A DNA stretch of 64,000 nucleotides from Firmicutes bacterium M10-2 (lineage in GTDB: Bacteria > Bacillota_I > Bacilli_A > Erysipelotrichales > Erysipelotrichaceae), in the NCBI GenBank assembly GCA_000403415.2, contig KE159698.1, forward strand, positions 1-64,000, read 5' to 3'. The translations under genes and the position numbers were made by a program. Below are positions 1 through 7,816 of this stretch, one piece after another. The notes beneath the pieces were generated by a model, which was not told the DNA's origin, made no database searches, and was given only the letters and a program-made list of their open reading frames with translations. Position 1 is the stretch's first letter, and each line of letters starts with the position of its first letter.

Positions 1-23
1 CGAAAAGGAAGGTTGCGCTGTTC

Positions 24-845
24 TCAACGCTCGTTTATATTACCTCTTTCTTCTTTGTCTGTCAACTGTTTTATGCGATATTTTTTATTTTTTTTAGAGG
101 ACAGATCAAATACACTTAATCCTTGCTCGTCATAGAGAATATTTGCCCCACTCGAAATCAAATAATTACATCCTACAAATTTCAATTCATTAAAAGGTTG
201 AGGTAAACAATACACCTCCCTCCCTAATGATAGACATTCATTTACAGTCAGCATCGTTCCGCTTTTCATTCCTGCTTCGACTACAATCACGCTTTCACAA
301 GCCGCAGCAATCAATCGATTGCGCCATGGAAAATTTCGAGCATAAGGAGGTACGCCGGGCGGATATTCCGAAATAACCAAATGCTTCCTTTTCATCCATT
401 CATACAAAGAGTGATTTTCTTTTGGATATATAATATCCAATCCACATCCGATAATTCCAATCGTTTTTTGATCTAAACTACTCCAATGAGCAGCTGCATC
501 AATCCCTTTTGCCAATCCGGAAACAATAACATAACGATTTTTCAATTTCTGGACGATCCGCTTCGTATTATTTATACCCGCCTGTGAACAGTTTCGCGCG
601 CCGATGATTGCTACTTTCGGTTCATTAAGCCGCTCTAATTTTCCTTCGAAAAACAAGATCCACGGAGGACACTCCAAATCCAAAAAGCATTTCGGATAAC
701 TTGGTTCTCCAATCGTTACAAACGAGTGATTTGTTTCTAAAATTTGGTATTCTTCTTTTCGATCTATAGCTTTGGCGATTTTCTCCCAATCCCCTTTATA
801 CAATACGGCATAGTATAAGATTGCCTGTCTAAAATTATATCTCAT
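24..845 (-). CDS. dprA: DNA processing protein DprA (Smf family)
   Basis: DprA binds incoming single-stranded DNA during natural transformation and loads RecA. The 273-residue protein has the Rossmann-like DprA fold: SGLAKGIDAAAH at 109-120, GCGLDIIYP around 133-141, NFPWRNRLIAA around 171-181 and SGTMLTV around 195-201. The chain ends soon after this fold with a basic tail, so the C-terminal winged-helix (DML1) domain of many DprA proteins is absent or reduced. It is the last gene of the ffh-to-rnhB run but has its own promoter-like sequence filling the 43-bp gap after rnhB. No Shine-Dalgarno precedes the ATG. The family assignment is firm; the leaderless start is inference. Confidence 0.95.
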   Translation of the reverse strand: MRYNFRQAILYYAVLYKGDWEKIAKAIDRKEEYQILETNHSFVTIGEPSYPKCFLDLECPPWILFFEGKLERLNEPKVAIIGARNCSQAGINNTKRIVQKLKNRYVIVSGLAKGIDAAAHWSSLDQKTIGIIGCGLDIIYPKENHSLYEWMKRKHLVISEYPPGVPPYARNFPWRNRLIAAACESVIVVEAGMKSGTMLTVNECLSLGREVYCLPQPFNELKFVGCNYLISSGANILYDEQGLSVFDLSSKKNKKYRIKQLTDKEERGNINER

Positions 846-861
846 ACTTTATATATACGAA
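843..861 (-). promoter_or_regulatory. competence-type promoter motif abutting dprA start
   Basis: The minus strand reads TTCGTATATATAAAGTATG, the last three bases being the dprA start codon. The same 19 bases end at the comFA start (38691-38709). TATATA lies at -12 to -7 relative to the A of ATG, the position of a -10 box if transcription starts at the start codon. A GG pair lies at -36/-35 at both genes. It resembles neither a ComK box nor a plain TTGACA/TATAAT promoter. Confidence 0.6.
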
Positions 862-888
862 TTCTTCGATTAAAAAGTGCCAAATTTC

Positions 889-1497
889 TTAAAATAATTT
901 AATTTTCAGTATTTTTTTGACGGGAGCATAGCTTTTTCTGTAGCAATCTACGATCCCCAACTCCTTGATCCGCTCTAAGTGTTTCTTTGTCGGATATCCT
1001 TTATGCTTCTTGAATTCATATTCAGGATACATTTCATCCAATTTCTTCATCCAGCGATCTCGACTCACTTTGGCAAGTATGCTTCCGGCAGCAATCGAAA
1101 TCGATTTTTGATCCCCTTTGATAACAGACTCAAATTTTCCTTTATAATTCGGCAGCGGCATTGCATCGGTCAGCACCATCTGCGCTTTGAGATCATTTGC
1201 GATCTGCTCCATTGCTTTCTGAGTTGCTCGATAAATATTTAATTCATCAATCGTCTGTTCCGAAATGACGAGAATCTCGTATGCCTTGGCATGTTTAATA
1301 ATTTCCGTAAACAACCGTTCCCTCTTTTTCTCGCTCAGCTTTTTCGAATCGTCGATTTCTTCATTTTCATATCCTTTTTCAAAAATCACACCTGCAACTA
1401 CCAATGGTCCGGCGATCGGGCCACGTCCTGCCTCGTCAATTCCAAGAATCGCATCGTAAACGTTCCACAATTCACTCTCCATTCGCTGTTTGCTCAT
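889..1497 (-). CDS. rnhB: Ribonuclease HII
   Basis: RNase HII cleaves the RNA strand of RNA-DNA hybrids and removes single ribonucleotides from DNA. The 202-residue protein has the diagnostic DEAGRG motif at 21-26 (catalytic Asp21 and Glu22), the third Asp at 111 (VLTDAMPLP) and the KGD/S/AAGSILAKVSRD block at 128-147. The ATG at 1497 has GGGAGAG five bases upstream and lies inside the last codons of rbgA (26-bp overlap), so the two are translationally coupled; an ATG five codons later is the alternative. The rbgA-rnhB order is as in Bacillus. Confidence 0.97.
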   Translation of the reverse strand: MSKQRMESELWNVYDAILGIDEAGRGPIAGPLVVAGVIFEKGYENEEIDDSKKLSEKKRERLFTEIIKHAKAYEILVISEQTIDELNIYRATQKAMEQIANDLKAQMVLTDAMPLPNYKGKFESVIKGDQKSISIAAGSILAKVSRDRWMKKLDEMYPEYEFKKHKGYPTKKHLERIKELGIVDCYRKSYAPVKKILKIKLF

Positions 1498-2386
1498 CTA
1501 CACTCTCCCATGTAATACGCCCTAATTTATTTTCTCGGATATCTTTCACAAATGATTTCATCAAACGATTTTCGTCTACTTCTCCCTTCAGCAAATACCC
1601 TCGTTTGCGTCCAATTTCCAATAACGTATCATACACATTATCTTGAAGTTTGATTCCGTAAGTCGTTTCAAGAGATTCAGGACTGTGTTCCGTCAACCAT
1701 TTGCAAGCATAAAATGCAAGATCGTCTTGTGTCACTACTTCATCACGTATCGATCCCAACAAAGCCAACTTTTCACCTACATATTCTCCTTCGAACTTAG
1801 GCCATAATACACCCGGCGTATCAAGCAATTCGATCGCTTTATCCAATTTGATCCACTGCAAAGATTTAGTAACTCCCGGTTTATCTCCGGTTTGAGCGGC
1901 TTTTCGTTTTGCTAAAGTATTGATAAACGTGCTTTTTCCAACGTTAGGAATTCCGCACACCATTGCCCTCAAAGCTCTGGGATTGATTCCGCGTCGTTTT
2001 TGTTTTTCGATCAATGGCGCACAAAGTTGCTGTGCACATTCAATAACTGTATTCTTATAAGAATCTTTGATCAAATCCAATGCGACCGCACGCTCGTGAT
2101 CGTTTTGAAAATAAGCAATCCACTCTTTCGTTTTCTTCGGGTCTGCTTTATCTTTTTTCGAAAGAACGATCAACCTTGGTTTATTCCCCAAAATTTCATC
2201 CAACATCGGATTTTTCGATGAAAAAGGAATTCGCGCATCTCGTATTTCGATAATAAAATCCACTTTTTTCAAGTTTTCTTCCATTTGTCGTTTGGCCTTG
2301 GTCATATGTCCCGGAAACCAGTTAATATTTGAACCGTTGCTTTTGTTGTTATCTTGCTGTATTTTCTTTTTTTTCTTTTGTGCCAT
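1472..2386 (-). CDS. rbgA: Ribosome biogenesis GTPase RbgA (YlqF)
   Basis: RbgA is a circularly permuted GTPase needed for late assembly of the 50S subunit. The motif order in the 304 residues shows the permutation: the G4-type LSKKDKAD at 75-82 precedes the P-loop GIPNVGKST at 145-153 and the G3 motif DTPG at 189-192. The family N-terminal NWFPGHMTKAKRQM (22-35) is present after a lysine-rich start. The C-terminal 100 residues form the usual helical domain. It lies between lepB and rnhB, with a terminator after lepB just upstream, so it may have its own promoter. Confidence 0.97.
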   Translation of the reverse strand: MAQKKKKKIQQDNNKSNGSNINWFPGHMTKAKRQMEENLKKVDFIIEIRDARIPFSSKNPMLDEILGNKPRLIVLSKKDKADPKKTKEWIAYFQNDHERAVALDLIKDSYKNTVIECAQQLCAPLIEKQKRRGINPRALRAMVCGIPNVGKSTFINTLAKRKAAQTGDKPGVTKSLQWIKLDKAIELLDTPGVLWPKFEGEYVGEKLALLGSIRDEVVTQDDLAFYACKWLTEHSPESLETTYGIKLQDNVYDTLLEIGRKRGYLLKGEVDENRLMKSFVKDIRENKLGRITWESVDEQTANGE

Positions 2387-2423
2387 GTTCTCACATCCTT
2401 TCTATCATCATAGCGAAAAATCG

Positions 2424-2451
2424 AAAAAAAAGGAAAGAGGATTCTCTTCCC
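2424..2451 (-). terminator. intrinsic terminator after lepB
   Basis: On the minus strand an 8-bp stem (GGGAAGAG with CTCTTTCC, one G-U pair, loop AATC) is followed by eight T residues. It starts 5 bases after the lepB stop codon. Confidence 0.75.
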
Positions 2452-2455
2452 GAAC

Positions 2456-3079
2456 TTATTTATTTCCGAATTTGGAAAACGGATATAAAACAAAGACACC
2501 CTTTCCGTAAATTTGATCTTTTGTGATTGGACCTACTGTCGGATCTCTGGAATCTTTGGAAACAACTCGATTATCTCCCATCACAAAATATTCATTATCT
2601 TTCAGTGTAATCGGGCCCCAATCGGCTATAACTTGCAATCCGTTGTTTTCTGAGCTCTTTTGAACCGTTTTATTGAAATAACCGTATTTTTGCAAGCATT
2701 CGTTTTTATGCTCCTGATCGATATATGCTGATTCATCAAGAAGCTCACCGTTCACATAGATTTCGTCATTGATGCATTCGATCGTATCGTTGGGCATCCC
2801 AATGATTCGTTTGACCCATTCGCTTTTTTCTCCGGTTTGCGGATCGACCATAGTAACAACAACAATATCGTTTCGCTGCGGATCCGAAAGTTTCGTTTGA
2901 ATGATATTTGTAAATCCATATTCGCCATCCGCTAATGTAGGATCCATGCTATGCCCTAAAACCGTTACAGGATGAGCAATAAAATTTGCAAAAAGCAAGA
3001 CGACAATTGCGCTGATCGCAAACACCTTCACAAAATCGATTATTTCGTGAATAAGGGCATTTTTATTGTTTTTTTTCAT
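2456..3079 (-). CDS. lepB: Signal peptidase I
   Basis: This membrane-bound serine protease removes signal peptides from Sec-exported proteins on the outer face of the membrane. The 207-residue protein has one N-terminal membrane segment (about 18-35), the nucleophile Ser44 in GHSMDPTL, the general base Lys90 in EWVKRIIGMPND, and the box MGDNR (167-171) followed by SKDSRD. This is the bacterial Ser/Lys type; a second, ER-type enzyme is encoded at 11389-11874. Terminators on both sides suggest separate transcription within the housekeeping cluster. Confidence 0.96.
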   Translation of the reverse strand: MKKNNKNALIHEIIDFVKVFAISAIVVLLFANFIAHPVTVLGHSMDPTLADGEYGFTNIIQTKLSDPQRNDIVVVTMVDPQTGEKSEWVKRIIGMPNDTIECINDEIYVNGELLDESAYIDQEHKNECLQKYGYFNKTVQKSSENNGLQVIADWGPITLKDNEYFVMGDNRVVSKDSRDPTVGPITKDQIYGKGVFVLYPFSKFGNK

Positions 3080-3109
3080 ATTTGCTCCTTTTCTTTGCTT
3101 CCATTTTAC

Positions 3110-3132
3110 AAAAAAAGTCGGAATATTCCGAC
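3110..3132 (-). terminator. intrinsic terminator after rplS
   Basis: The minus strand carries the perfect palindrome GTCGGAATATTCCGAC followed by seven T residues, directly after the rplS stop codon. Confidence 0.8.
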
Positions 3133-3139
3133 CTTTTTC

Positions 3140-3487
3140 TTATTTTTTCTCTTTGATACGAGCAGCTTTACCTGAACGGTTACGAAGATAACGTAATTTA
3201 TTACGACGTACCTTTCCTTGACGTACAACTTCAATGTGATCGACAATTGGAGAATGGATTGGGAACTTACGTTCTACACCAATACCGCTCGAAATTTTAC
3301 GAACAGTAATTGATTCGTTGATTCCACCGCCAACACGTTCGGTTACAACCCCTTCATAAACCTGGATACGGCTCTTGTCGCCTTCTTTGATCTTTACGTG
3401 TACACGTACAGTAGCACCAGTTTGGAATACAGGGATGTCTTTCTTTAATTGTGATTTTGTCAATTCATTCACTAAATTTAAATTCAT
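3140..3487 (-). CDS. rplS: 50S ribosomal protein L19
   Basis: L19 sits at the 30S-50S interface of the large subunit. The 115-residue protein has normal length and family motifs: the early [15 protein letters not shown] block, [21 protein letters not shown] and the C-terminal [18 protein letters not shown]. It follows trmD after a 90-base gap that holds a structured leader, and a strong terminator follows it. The trmD-rplS pairing is standard in Bacillota. Confidence 0.98.
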   Translation of the reverse strand: MNLNLVNELTKSQLKKDIPVFQTGATVRVHVKIKEGDKSRIQVYEGVVTERVGGGINESITVRKISSGIGVERKFPIHSPIVDHIEVVRQGKVRRNKLRYLRNRSGKAARIKEKK

Positions 3488-3577
3488 CGTTTTTCTCCTT
3501 TATCAAATTGTGCGCTTCTCAGATTCTTGATTCGCAATCAGCGGAACCGGCACATTCTTTTGAAGAATATCATAAAC
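3488..3577 (-). promoter_or_regulatory. putative L19 leader (autoregulatory 5' structure)
   Basis: The 90 bases between trmD and rplS contain a nested structure on the minus strand: an outer helix TGTGC/GCACA enclosing the hairpin TGATT-GCG-AATCA, just before the rplS Shine-Dalgarno. Several Bacillota have an L19 leader at this position that lets the protein repress its own mRNA. The assignment rests on position and hand-drawn pairing only. Confidence 0.45.
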
Positions 3578-4297
3578 TTATTTATTTTTCAAGACTTCTT
3601 CAACAAATTCAATTTCCTTTTCGGTCAATTCGACTTTCTCGAGTAAATCCGGACGGTACAATGCTGTCTTTTTCAAAGATTGCTCATGACGCCATTTTTC
3701 GATATTCGCATGATGCCCGCTCAACAAAACCTCCGGAACCTTTTTCCCGTCATAAACTGCCGGCTTTGTATATTGAGGATATTCCAAAAGTCCATTAGAA
3801 AACGAGTCGTCATCGCTGCTATTTTGTTTGATCGTGCCCGGAAGCAAGCGAATAATCGCATCACACATAATCGCACATGCCCCTTCTCCTCCGGTCAGGA
3901 CAAAATCGCCCAGTGAAATTTGCATATCCACATAATCGCGAATACGCTCATCAAACCCTTCATAATGTCCACACAAAAAGATCAAATGGTCCTTTTTCGA
4001 AAGATCGGCAGCCATTGGCTGATTGAAGGTTTTCCCTTGCGGTGTCAGCAAGATCACCGTACTGTTTTCGGTCCGGACCGCTTTCAAGGCATCAAGCAAT
4101 GGTTGGCACATCAACAACATACCTGCGCCTCCCCCGTATGGTGTATCATCCACATGACCGTGCTTTTCCATAGTATATTTTCTGAAATCAACGACTTCAA
4201 ATGAAAAGAGCTCTTTTTCATATGCCCTTTTGATGATGGATGTATTAAGCAATCCGTCAAAATATTCCGGAAACAAAGATAAGACTGTGATTTTCAT
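3578..4297 (-). CDS. trmD: tRNA (guanine-N1)-methyltransferase TrmD
   Basis: TrmD methylates G37 next to the anticodon of tRNAs with S-adenosylmethionine, preventing +1 frameshifting. The 239-residue protein shows the trefoil-knot SPOUT motifs: DDTPYGGGAGMLL, LLTPQGKTFNQ, LCGHYEGFDERI and ISLGDFVLTGGE. Its start overlaps the rimM stop by four bases (ATGA), so translation is coupled. Confidence 0.98.
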   Translation of the reverse strand: MKITVLSLFPEYFDGLLNTSIIKRAYEKELFSFEVVDFRKYTMEKHGHVDDTPYGGGAGMLLMCQPLLDALKAVRTENSTVILLTPQGKTFNQPMAADLSKKDHLIFLCGHYEGFDERIRDYVDMQISLGDFVLTGGEGACAIMCDAIIRLLPGTIKQNSSDDDSFSNGLLEYPQYTKPAVYDGKKVPEVLLSGHHANIEKWRHEQSLKKTALYRPDLLEKVELTEKEIEFVEEVLKNK

Positions 4298-4782
4298 CTC
4301 AATCCTTCCATTTCTTTAATGCAGATGGTTTTATCTTCCACATTTACATCCTCAACAAACGCATCGACAAACGGCACTAAAAAGCTTCCGTCATTTGTTT
4401 TTACGCGAAGCACTAAATTGGCACCGGTTTCCAGCAAATCGCTAACGATCCCAAGTGCTTCTTTCTTTTCATTGAACACCTTGCATCCGGCAAGCTCATG
4501 ATAATAATATTCATTTTCTCCTGTTTGAGGAAGATCTTCGATCGGAATATATAAGCTATCGCCTTTTAACTTTTCTGCCGCTTCGATCGAATCAATTCCC
4601 TCAAAAAACGCGTAGCCTAATCCCTTCTGCATCCGAAAGCGCATCACCTTGATTGGATCTTTTTCGTTCAAATAAAGAATACGCCCTTTCTCAAAACGAT
4701 GCTCGGGATCATCGGTGAACAAATATAATTTGCATTCTCCCTTTAATCCATGAGTGTTGATAATTTTTGCGACTTGGATCAT
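4294..4782 (-). CDS. rimM: 16S rRNA processing protein RimM
   Basis: RimM binds S19 and assists maturation of the 30S head. The 162-residue protein has the N-terminal RimM domain opening VAKIINTHGLKGECKLY and a C-terminal PRC-barrel from about residue 90 (YYYHELAGCKVF, GANLVLRV, LVPFVDAFV). It lies between khpA (after a terminator) and trmD (4-bp overlap). Confidence 0.96.
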   Translation of the reverse strand: MIQVAKIINTHGLKGECKLYLFTDDPEHRFEKGRILYLNEKDPIKVMRFRMQKGLGYAFFEGIDSIEAAEKLKGDSLYIPIEDLPQTGENEYYYHELAGCKVFNEKKEALGIVSDLLETGANLVLRVKTNDGSFLVPFVDAFVEDVNVEDKTICIKEMEGLR

Positions 4783-4801
4783 AAAATAATTCCTCCTTTA
4801 C

Positions 4802-4829
4802 AAAAAAAAGGATACGTAAACCGCATCCT
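4802..4829 (-). terminator. intrinsic terminator after khpA
   Basis: On the minus strand AGGATGCG pairs with CGTATCCT (8 bp, one G-U, 5-base loop) and is followed by eight T residues. The stem begins at the khpA stop codon. Confidence 0.75.
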
Positions 4830-5076
4830 AATAAGCTTCAAATTTGACCGCGATATGTTTGTCATTGTTGCGGGACGCAATCGACATCATTTGGCGCAAA
4901 GCACTTGCCATGACTCCTTTACGTCCGATTAATCGAGCGACATCCTCGCTATTTGCGTATACATATAACGAGATTTCATTTTCATTCAAACTCGACATCG
5001 TTTTCACAGACAGCGCTTTTTCGTCATCGACCAGCGGTGCACAAAGATCAAACAGCGTTTTTTCTAGATCGACCAT
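4828..5076 (-). CDS. khpA: KH-domain RNA-binding protein KhpA (YlqC)
   Basis: KhpA is a small single-KH-domain RNA-binding protein linked to cell elongation and division in Gram-positives, usually partnering with KhpB/Jag. The 82-residue protein has the type II KH signature VARLIGRKGVMASALR, with the GxxG loop GRKG. Its ATG abuts the rpsP stop codon with no spacing. The rpsP-khpA-rimM order is typical of Bacillota. Confidence 0.93.
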   Translation of the reverse strand: MVDLEKTLFDLCAPLVDDEKALSVKTMSSLNENEISLYVYANSEDVARLIGRKGVMASALRQMMSIASRNNDKHIAVKFEAY

Positions 5077-5346
5077 TTATTTTCCGATTTTTTCGTCATG
5101 AAGGGCTTTCAGAATTCCTTCTTTTGACAAGATTGAACGAACGGTATCTGTAGGTTGAGCACCGTTTTTGATCCAGCGAACAGCAGCATCTTTATCCAAT
5201 ACAACTTTATCTTCTGCTTTCATCGGATCATAAGTACCGATTTCTTCAATAAAACGACCATCACGAGGACTTCTAGAATCAGCAGCTACGATACGATAGA
5301 AAGGACGACCTTTCTTACCCATTCTTTTTAAACGTAATTTAACCAT
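5077..5346 (-). CDS. rpsP: 30S ribosomal protein S16
   Basis: S16 is an early-assembly protein of the small subunit body. The 89-residue protein opens with [20 protein letters not shown] and contains [14 protein letters not shown], both diagnostic. It is the first gene after a hairpin that ends the ffh transcript. A promoter-like TTGACA-17-TAGTAT overlaps that hairpin on the same strand. Confidence 0.98.
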   Translation of the reverse strand: MVKLRLKRMGKKGRPFYRIVAADSRSPRDGRFIEEIGTYDPMKAEDKVVLDKDAAVRWIKNGAQPTDTVRSILSKEGILKALHDEKIGK

Positions 5347-5377
5347 GTTGTTTTCTTTCCTTTCGATAAATGCATTG

Positions 5378-5428
5378 TTATACTAACAAACAAGAAAGAA
5401 GGTGTCAAGCAAAATCACTTGACACCTT
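5378..5428 (-). terminator. ffh terminator hairpin overlapping a putative rpsP promoter
   Basis: On the minus strand AAGGTGTCAAG pairs perfectly with CTTGACACCTT (5399-5428, 11 bp, 8-base loop) just after the ffh stop. The T-run is imperfect (CTTTCTTG). The 3' arm contains TTGACA, and 17 bases on lies TAGTAT, giving a -35/-10 pair aimed at rpsP. Confidence 0.6.
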
Positions 5429-5435
5429 TAAAATC

Positions 5436-6854
5436 TTATTTTTTCTTTTTCTTCGCTTTGGATTTTTTCTTCTTTTTCGAACCGGCATGCTTACTTGCAC
5501 CATAAGCTCCTGCACCCTTCTGCATTCCTTGGAGCATATTCATATTCGGCATCGATCCGCCCTTCATCATTTTCGTCAAAGTCTGCATTTGCTCAACCTG
5601 CGTGATCAGACGATTGACATCCGCTACCTTCACGCCCGCTCCCTTGGCGATACGGGACTTTCTGCTAGCCTTTAGACACTTCGGATTTTCTCTTTCGTAA
5701 GGTGTCATAGACTGAATGATCGCTTCGCTCTTCTTGACGCTTCCTTGTACTTGTTCGTCATCGATTTGTCCGCTCAGCTTATTTAATCCGGGAATCATCC
5801 CGAGCATTTTCTGCATAGATCCCATTTTTTTAACTTGTTTGAATTGATCAAGAAGATCGTTGAATGTAAAGATCCCCTCATTCATTCGCTGAACCGTTCG
5901 CTTTTGGGTTTCCATATCGATTTTATCTTGAGCCTGTTCGACAAGCGTCATGATATCGCCCATTCCCAAAATACGGTCTGCCATACGGTCCGGATGGAAT
6001 TCTTCGAGATCGTCCACCTTTTCGCCGCTCGATACGAACATTACAGGAACATCGGTAATCGATCGTACCGACAGCAATCCACCACCACGGGCATCTCCGT
6101 CCATCTTGGTCACAACAAGTCCCGTAATGCTTAACTGATCATTAAATTCACGGGCAACCGTCACGATATCCTGACCGGTCATTGCATCGACCGTTAAGAG
6201 AATATCGTCTGGCTGAACAATTTCTTTCATTTGCTTGAGCTCGTCCATCAGCTCTTCATCCACGTGCAGACGACCTGCGGTATCGAAAATCACCAGATCT
6301 TTTTGATGTTCCTTCGCGTAAGCGAGTCCTTGCCGAGCTGTCGTGATCGCATCTACATCAGCACCAAGCGAAAATACATCCACATCAATGCTTTTTCCTA
6401 AAGTCTGCAACTGTTCGATGGCGGCTGGACGCACCACGTCACATGCAACGAGCAGGACACGCTTTTTCAGCTTTTCTTTTGCGAATTTCGCAATTTTTGC
6501 CGAAGCCGTCGTTTTTCCCGTTCCTTGCAGACCAACCATCATAATGTTGGTGATTCCTTGTTTTTTGAAATGAAGTTTTGCGTCACTTTCTCCTAATAAC
6601 GACTGCAATTCGTCATGGACGATCTTGACAACCATTTGTCCCGGATTCAGGGAATCGAGCACTTCCTGTCCGAGCGCTTTTTCCTTTACTTTTTCAACAA
6701 ATTCTTTGACAACAGTGTAGTTAACATCTGCTTCCAACAACGACATGCGCACTTCCTTGAGCATATCGTTCATATTTTTCTCAGTCAGTTTTCCCTGGCC
6801 TGATATATTTTTGATCGCCTTATTCAGACGTTCCGATAATGATTCAAAAGCCAT
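5436..6854 (-). CDS. ffh: Signal recognition particle protein Ffh
   Basis: Ffh (SRP54) binds 4.5S/scRNA and signal sequences and delivers nascent chains to FtsY at the membrane. The 472-residue protein has the N-terminal four-helix bundle, the GTPase P-loop GLQGTGKTT (108-116), DTAGRLHVDEEL, TKMDGDARGG, and a methionine-rich M domain from about 300. The normally conserved RNA-binding stretch of the M domain reads SRKSRIAKGAG. The C-terminus is a poly-lysine tail. The ylxM gene that often precedes ffh is not present. A Shine-Dalgarno (GGAA) precedes the start. Confidence 0.98.
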   Translation of the reverse strand: MAFESLSERLNKAIKNISGQGKLTEKNMNDMLKEVRMSLLEADVNYTVVKEFVEKVKEKALGQEVLDSLNPGQMVVKIVHDELQSLLGESDAKLHFKKQGITNIMMVGLQGTGKTTASAKIAKFAKEKLKKRVLLVACDVVRPAAIEQLQTLGKSIDVDVFSLGADVDAITTARQGLAYAKEHQKDLVIFDTAGRLHVDEELMDELKQMKEIVQPDDILLTVDAMTGQDIVTVAREFNDQLSITGLVVTKMDGDARGGGLLSVRSITDVPVMFVSSGEKVDDLEEFHPDRMADRILGMGDIMTLVEQAQDKIDMETQKRTVQRMNEGIFTFNDLLDQFKQVKKMGSMQKMLGMIPGLNKLSGQIDDEQVQGSVKKSEAIIQSMTPYERENPKCLKASRKSRIAKGAGVKVADVNRLITQVEQMQTLTKMMKGGSMPNMNMLQGMQKGAGAYGASKHAGSKKKKKSKAKKKKK

Positions 6855-6958
6855 AGTAAGTTCCTTTCTATTGATGCCTTGCTCTTTATTCTATCGTATT
6901 TTACTTTTTTGTGCTACAAAACAGGTCAATCTCTCTTTTTTGTTTTATAATGATTCAT

Positions 6959-7816
6959 ATGAAACAAAAAAGAAAGATCAATTATTTTCGACTTCTTTTG
7001 ATGGCCATAATCCCGCTACTTATTATAGGAGTACTTTTTTATGGAATCAAACAATTCGGAAATTCTTCAAAGGAAAGCGAAACATCTCAATCTATCGCTG
7101 CGCAATCCGATTTAACGACCTTACTGACAAAGTCTATGCAACCCATTGGCAAAGTCATGTACGTATGGGGAGGCGGATGGAACAAAGAAGATACAGGATC
7201 CGGTTCTGAAACAAGACAGTTAGGGCTTGCATCCACTTGGCAATCATTCGCGAATAGGCAGGATGCCTCTTATAATGTGGAAGATCACTTATATGAAATC
7301 CATAACGGATTGGATTGTTCGGGATACATCGGCTGGCTTCTTTACAATACTTTCGAAACCGAAAACGGAAAAACCGGCTATGTGCATTTATCAAACGAAA
7401 TCGGTCCATCTCTTGAACAAAAAGGATTCGGACACATGATTGCGGCAAATTCGATCGAAACGTATGAACCGGGAGATCTTCTCGCCAATAAAGATCACAT
7501 TTTCATGGTAATCGCGCAATGTGAAGATGGTAGTTTGCTTATTGCGCACTCCTCTCCTCCGGGTGTACGGATTTGCGGTACCCCAACTTTATCCGGTGAT
7601 CCTGATTCTCAAGCACTCGCTCTTGCTCAAAAAATCATGTCCACTCAATTTCCGGATTGGTATGCTAAATATCCGGATTGTTCTTGTGACTTTTCTTTTT
7701 TAAGCGATTACGATCAATTTCGCTGGAATTCAAACAAATTAAAAGATGAGAACAGCTTGCGAAACAAATCCGCTCAGGAAGTTGTTTCTGTACTTTTCCC
7801 ATCTCTTGTGTATTGA
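6959..7816 (+). CDS. NlpC/P60-like cell-wall cysteine hydrolase
   Basis: Membrane-anchored protein of 285 residues with an N-terminal signal anchor (about 9-30) and an NlpC/P60-type papain-like domain. The likely nucleophile is Cys120 in GLDCSGY and the likely His is His180 in NKDHIFMV. Such enzymes cut peptide bonds in peptidoglycan stems; the substrate here is inferred. A longer reading from 6911 is possible, but ATG 6959 starts exactly at a signal-anchor sequence. TATAAT at 6946-6951 lies only 7 bases before this ATG and there is no Shine-Dalgarno, suggesting a leaderless mRNA. The 3' end overlaps the convergent acetyltransferase gene by 43 bp. Confidence 0.82.
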   Translation: MKQKRKINYFRLLLMAIIPLLIIGVLFYGIKQFGNSSKESETSQSIAAQSDLTTLLTKSMQPIGKVMYVWGGGWNKEDTGSGSETRQLGLASTWQSFANRQDASYNVEDHLYEIHNGLDCSGYIGWLLYNTFETENGKTGYVHLSNEIGPSLEQKGFGHMIAANSIETYEPGDLLANKDHIFMVIAQCEDGSLLIAHSSPPGVRICGTPTLSGDPDSQALALAQKIMSTQFPDWYAKYPDCSCDFSFLSDYDQFRWNSNKLKDENSLRNKSAQEVVSVLFPSLVY

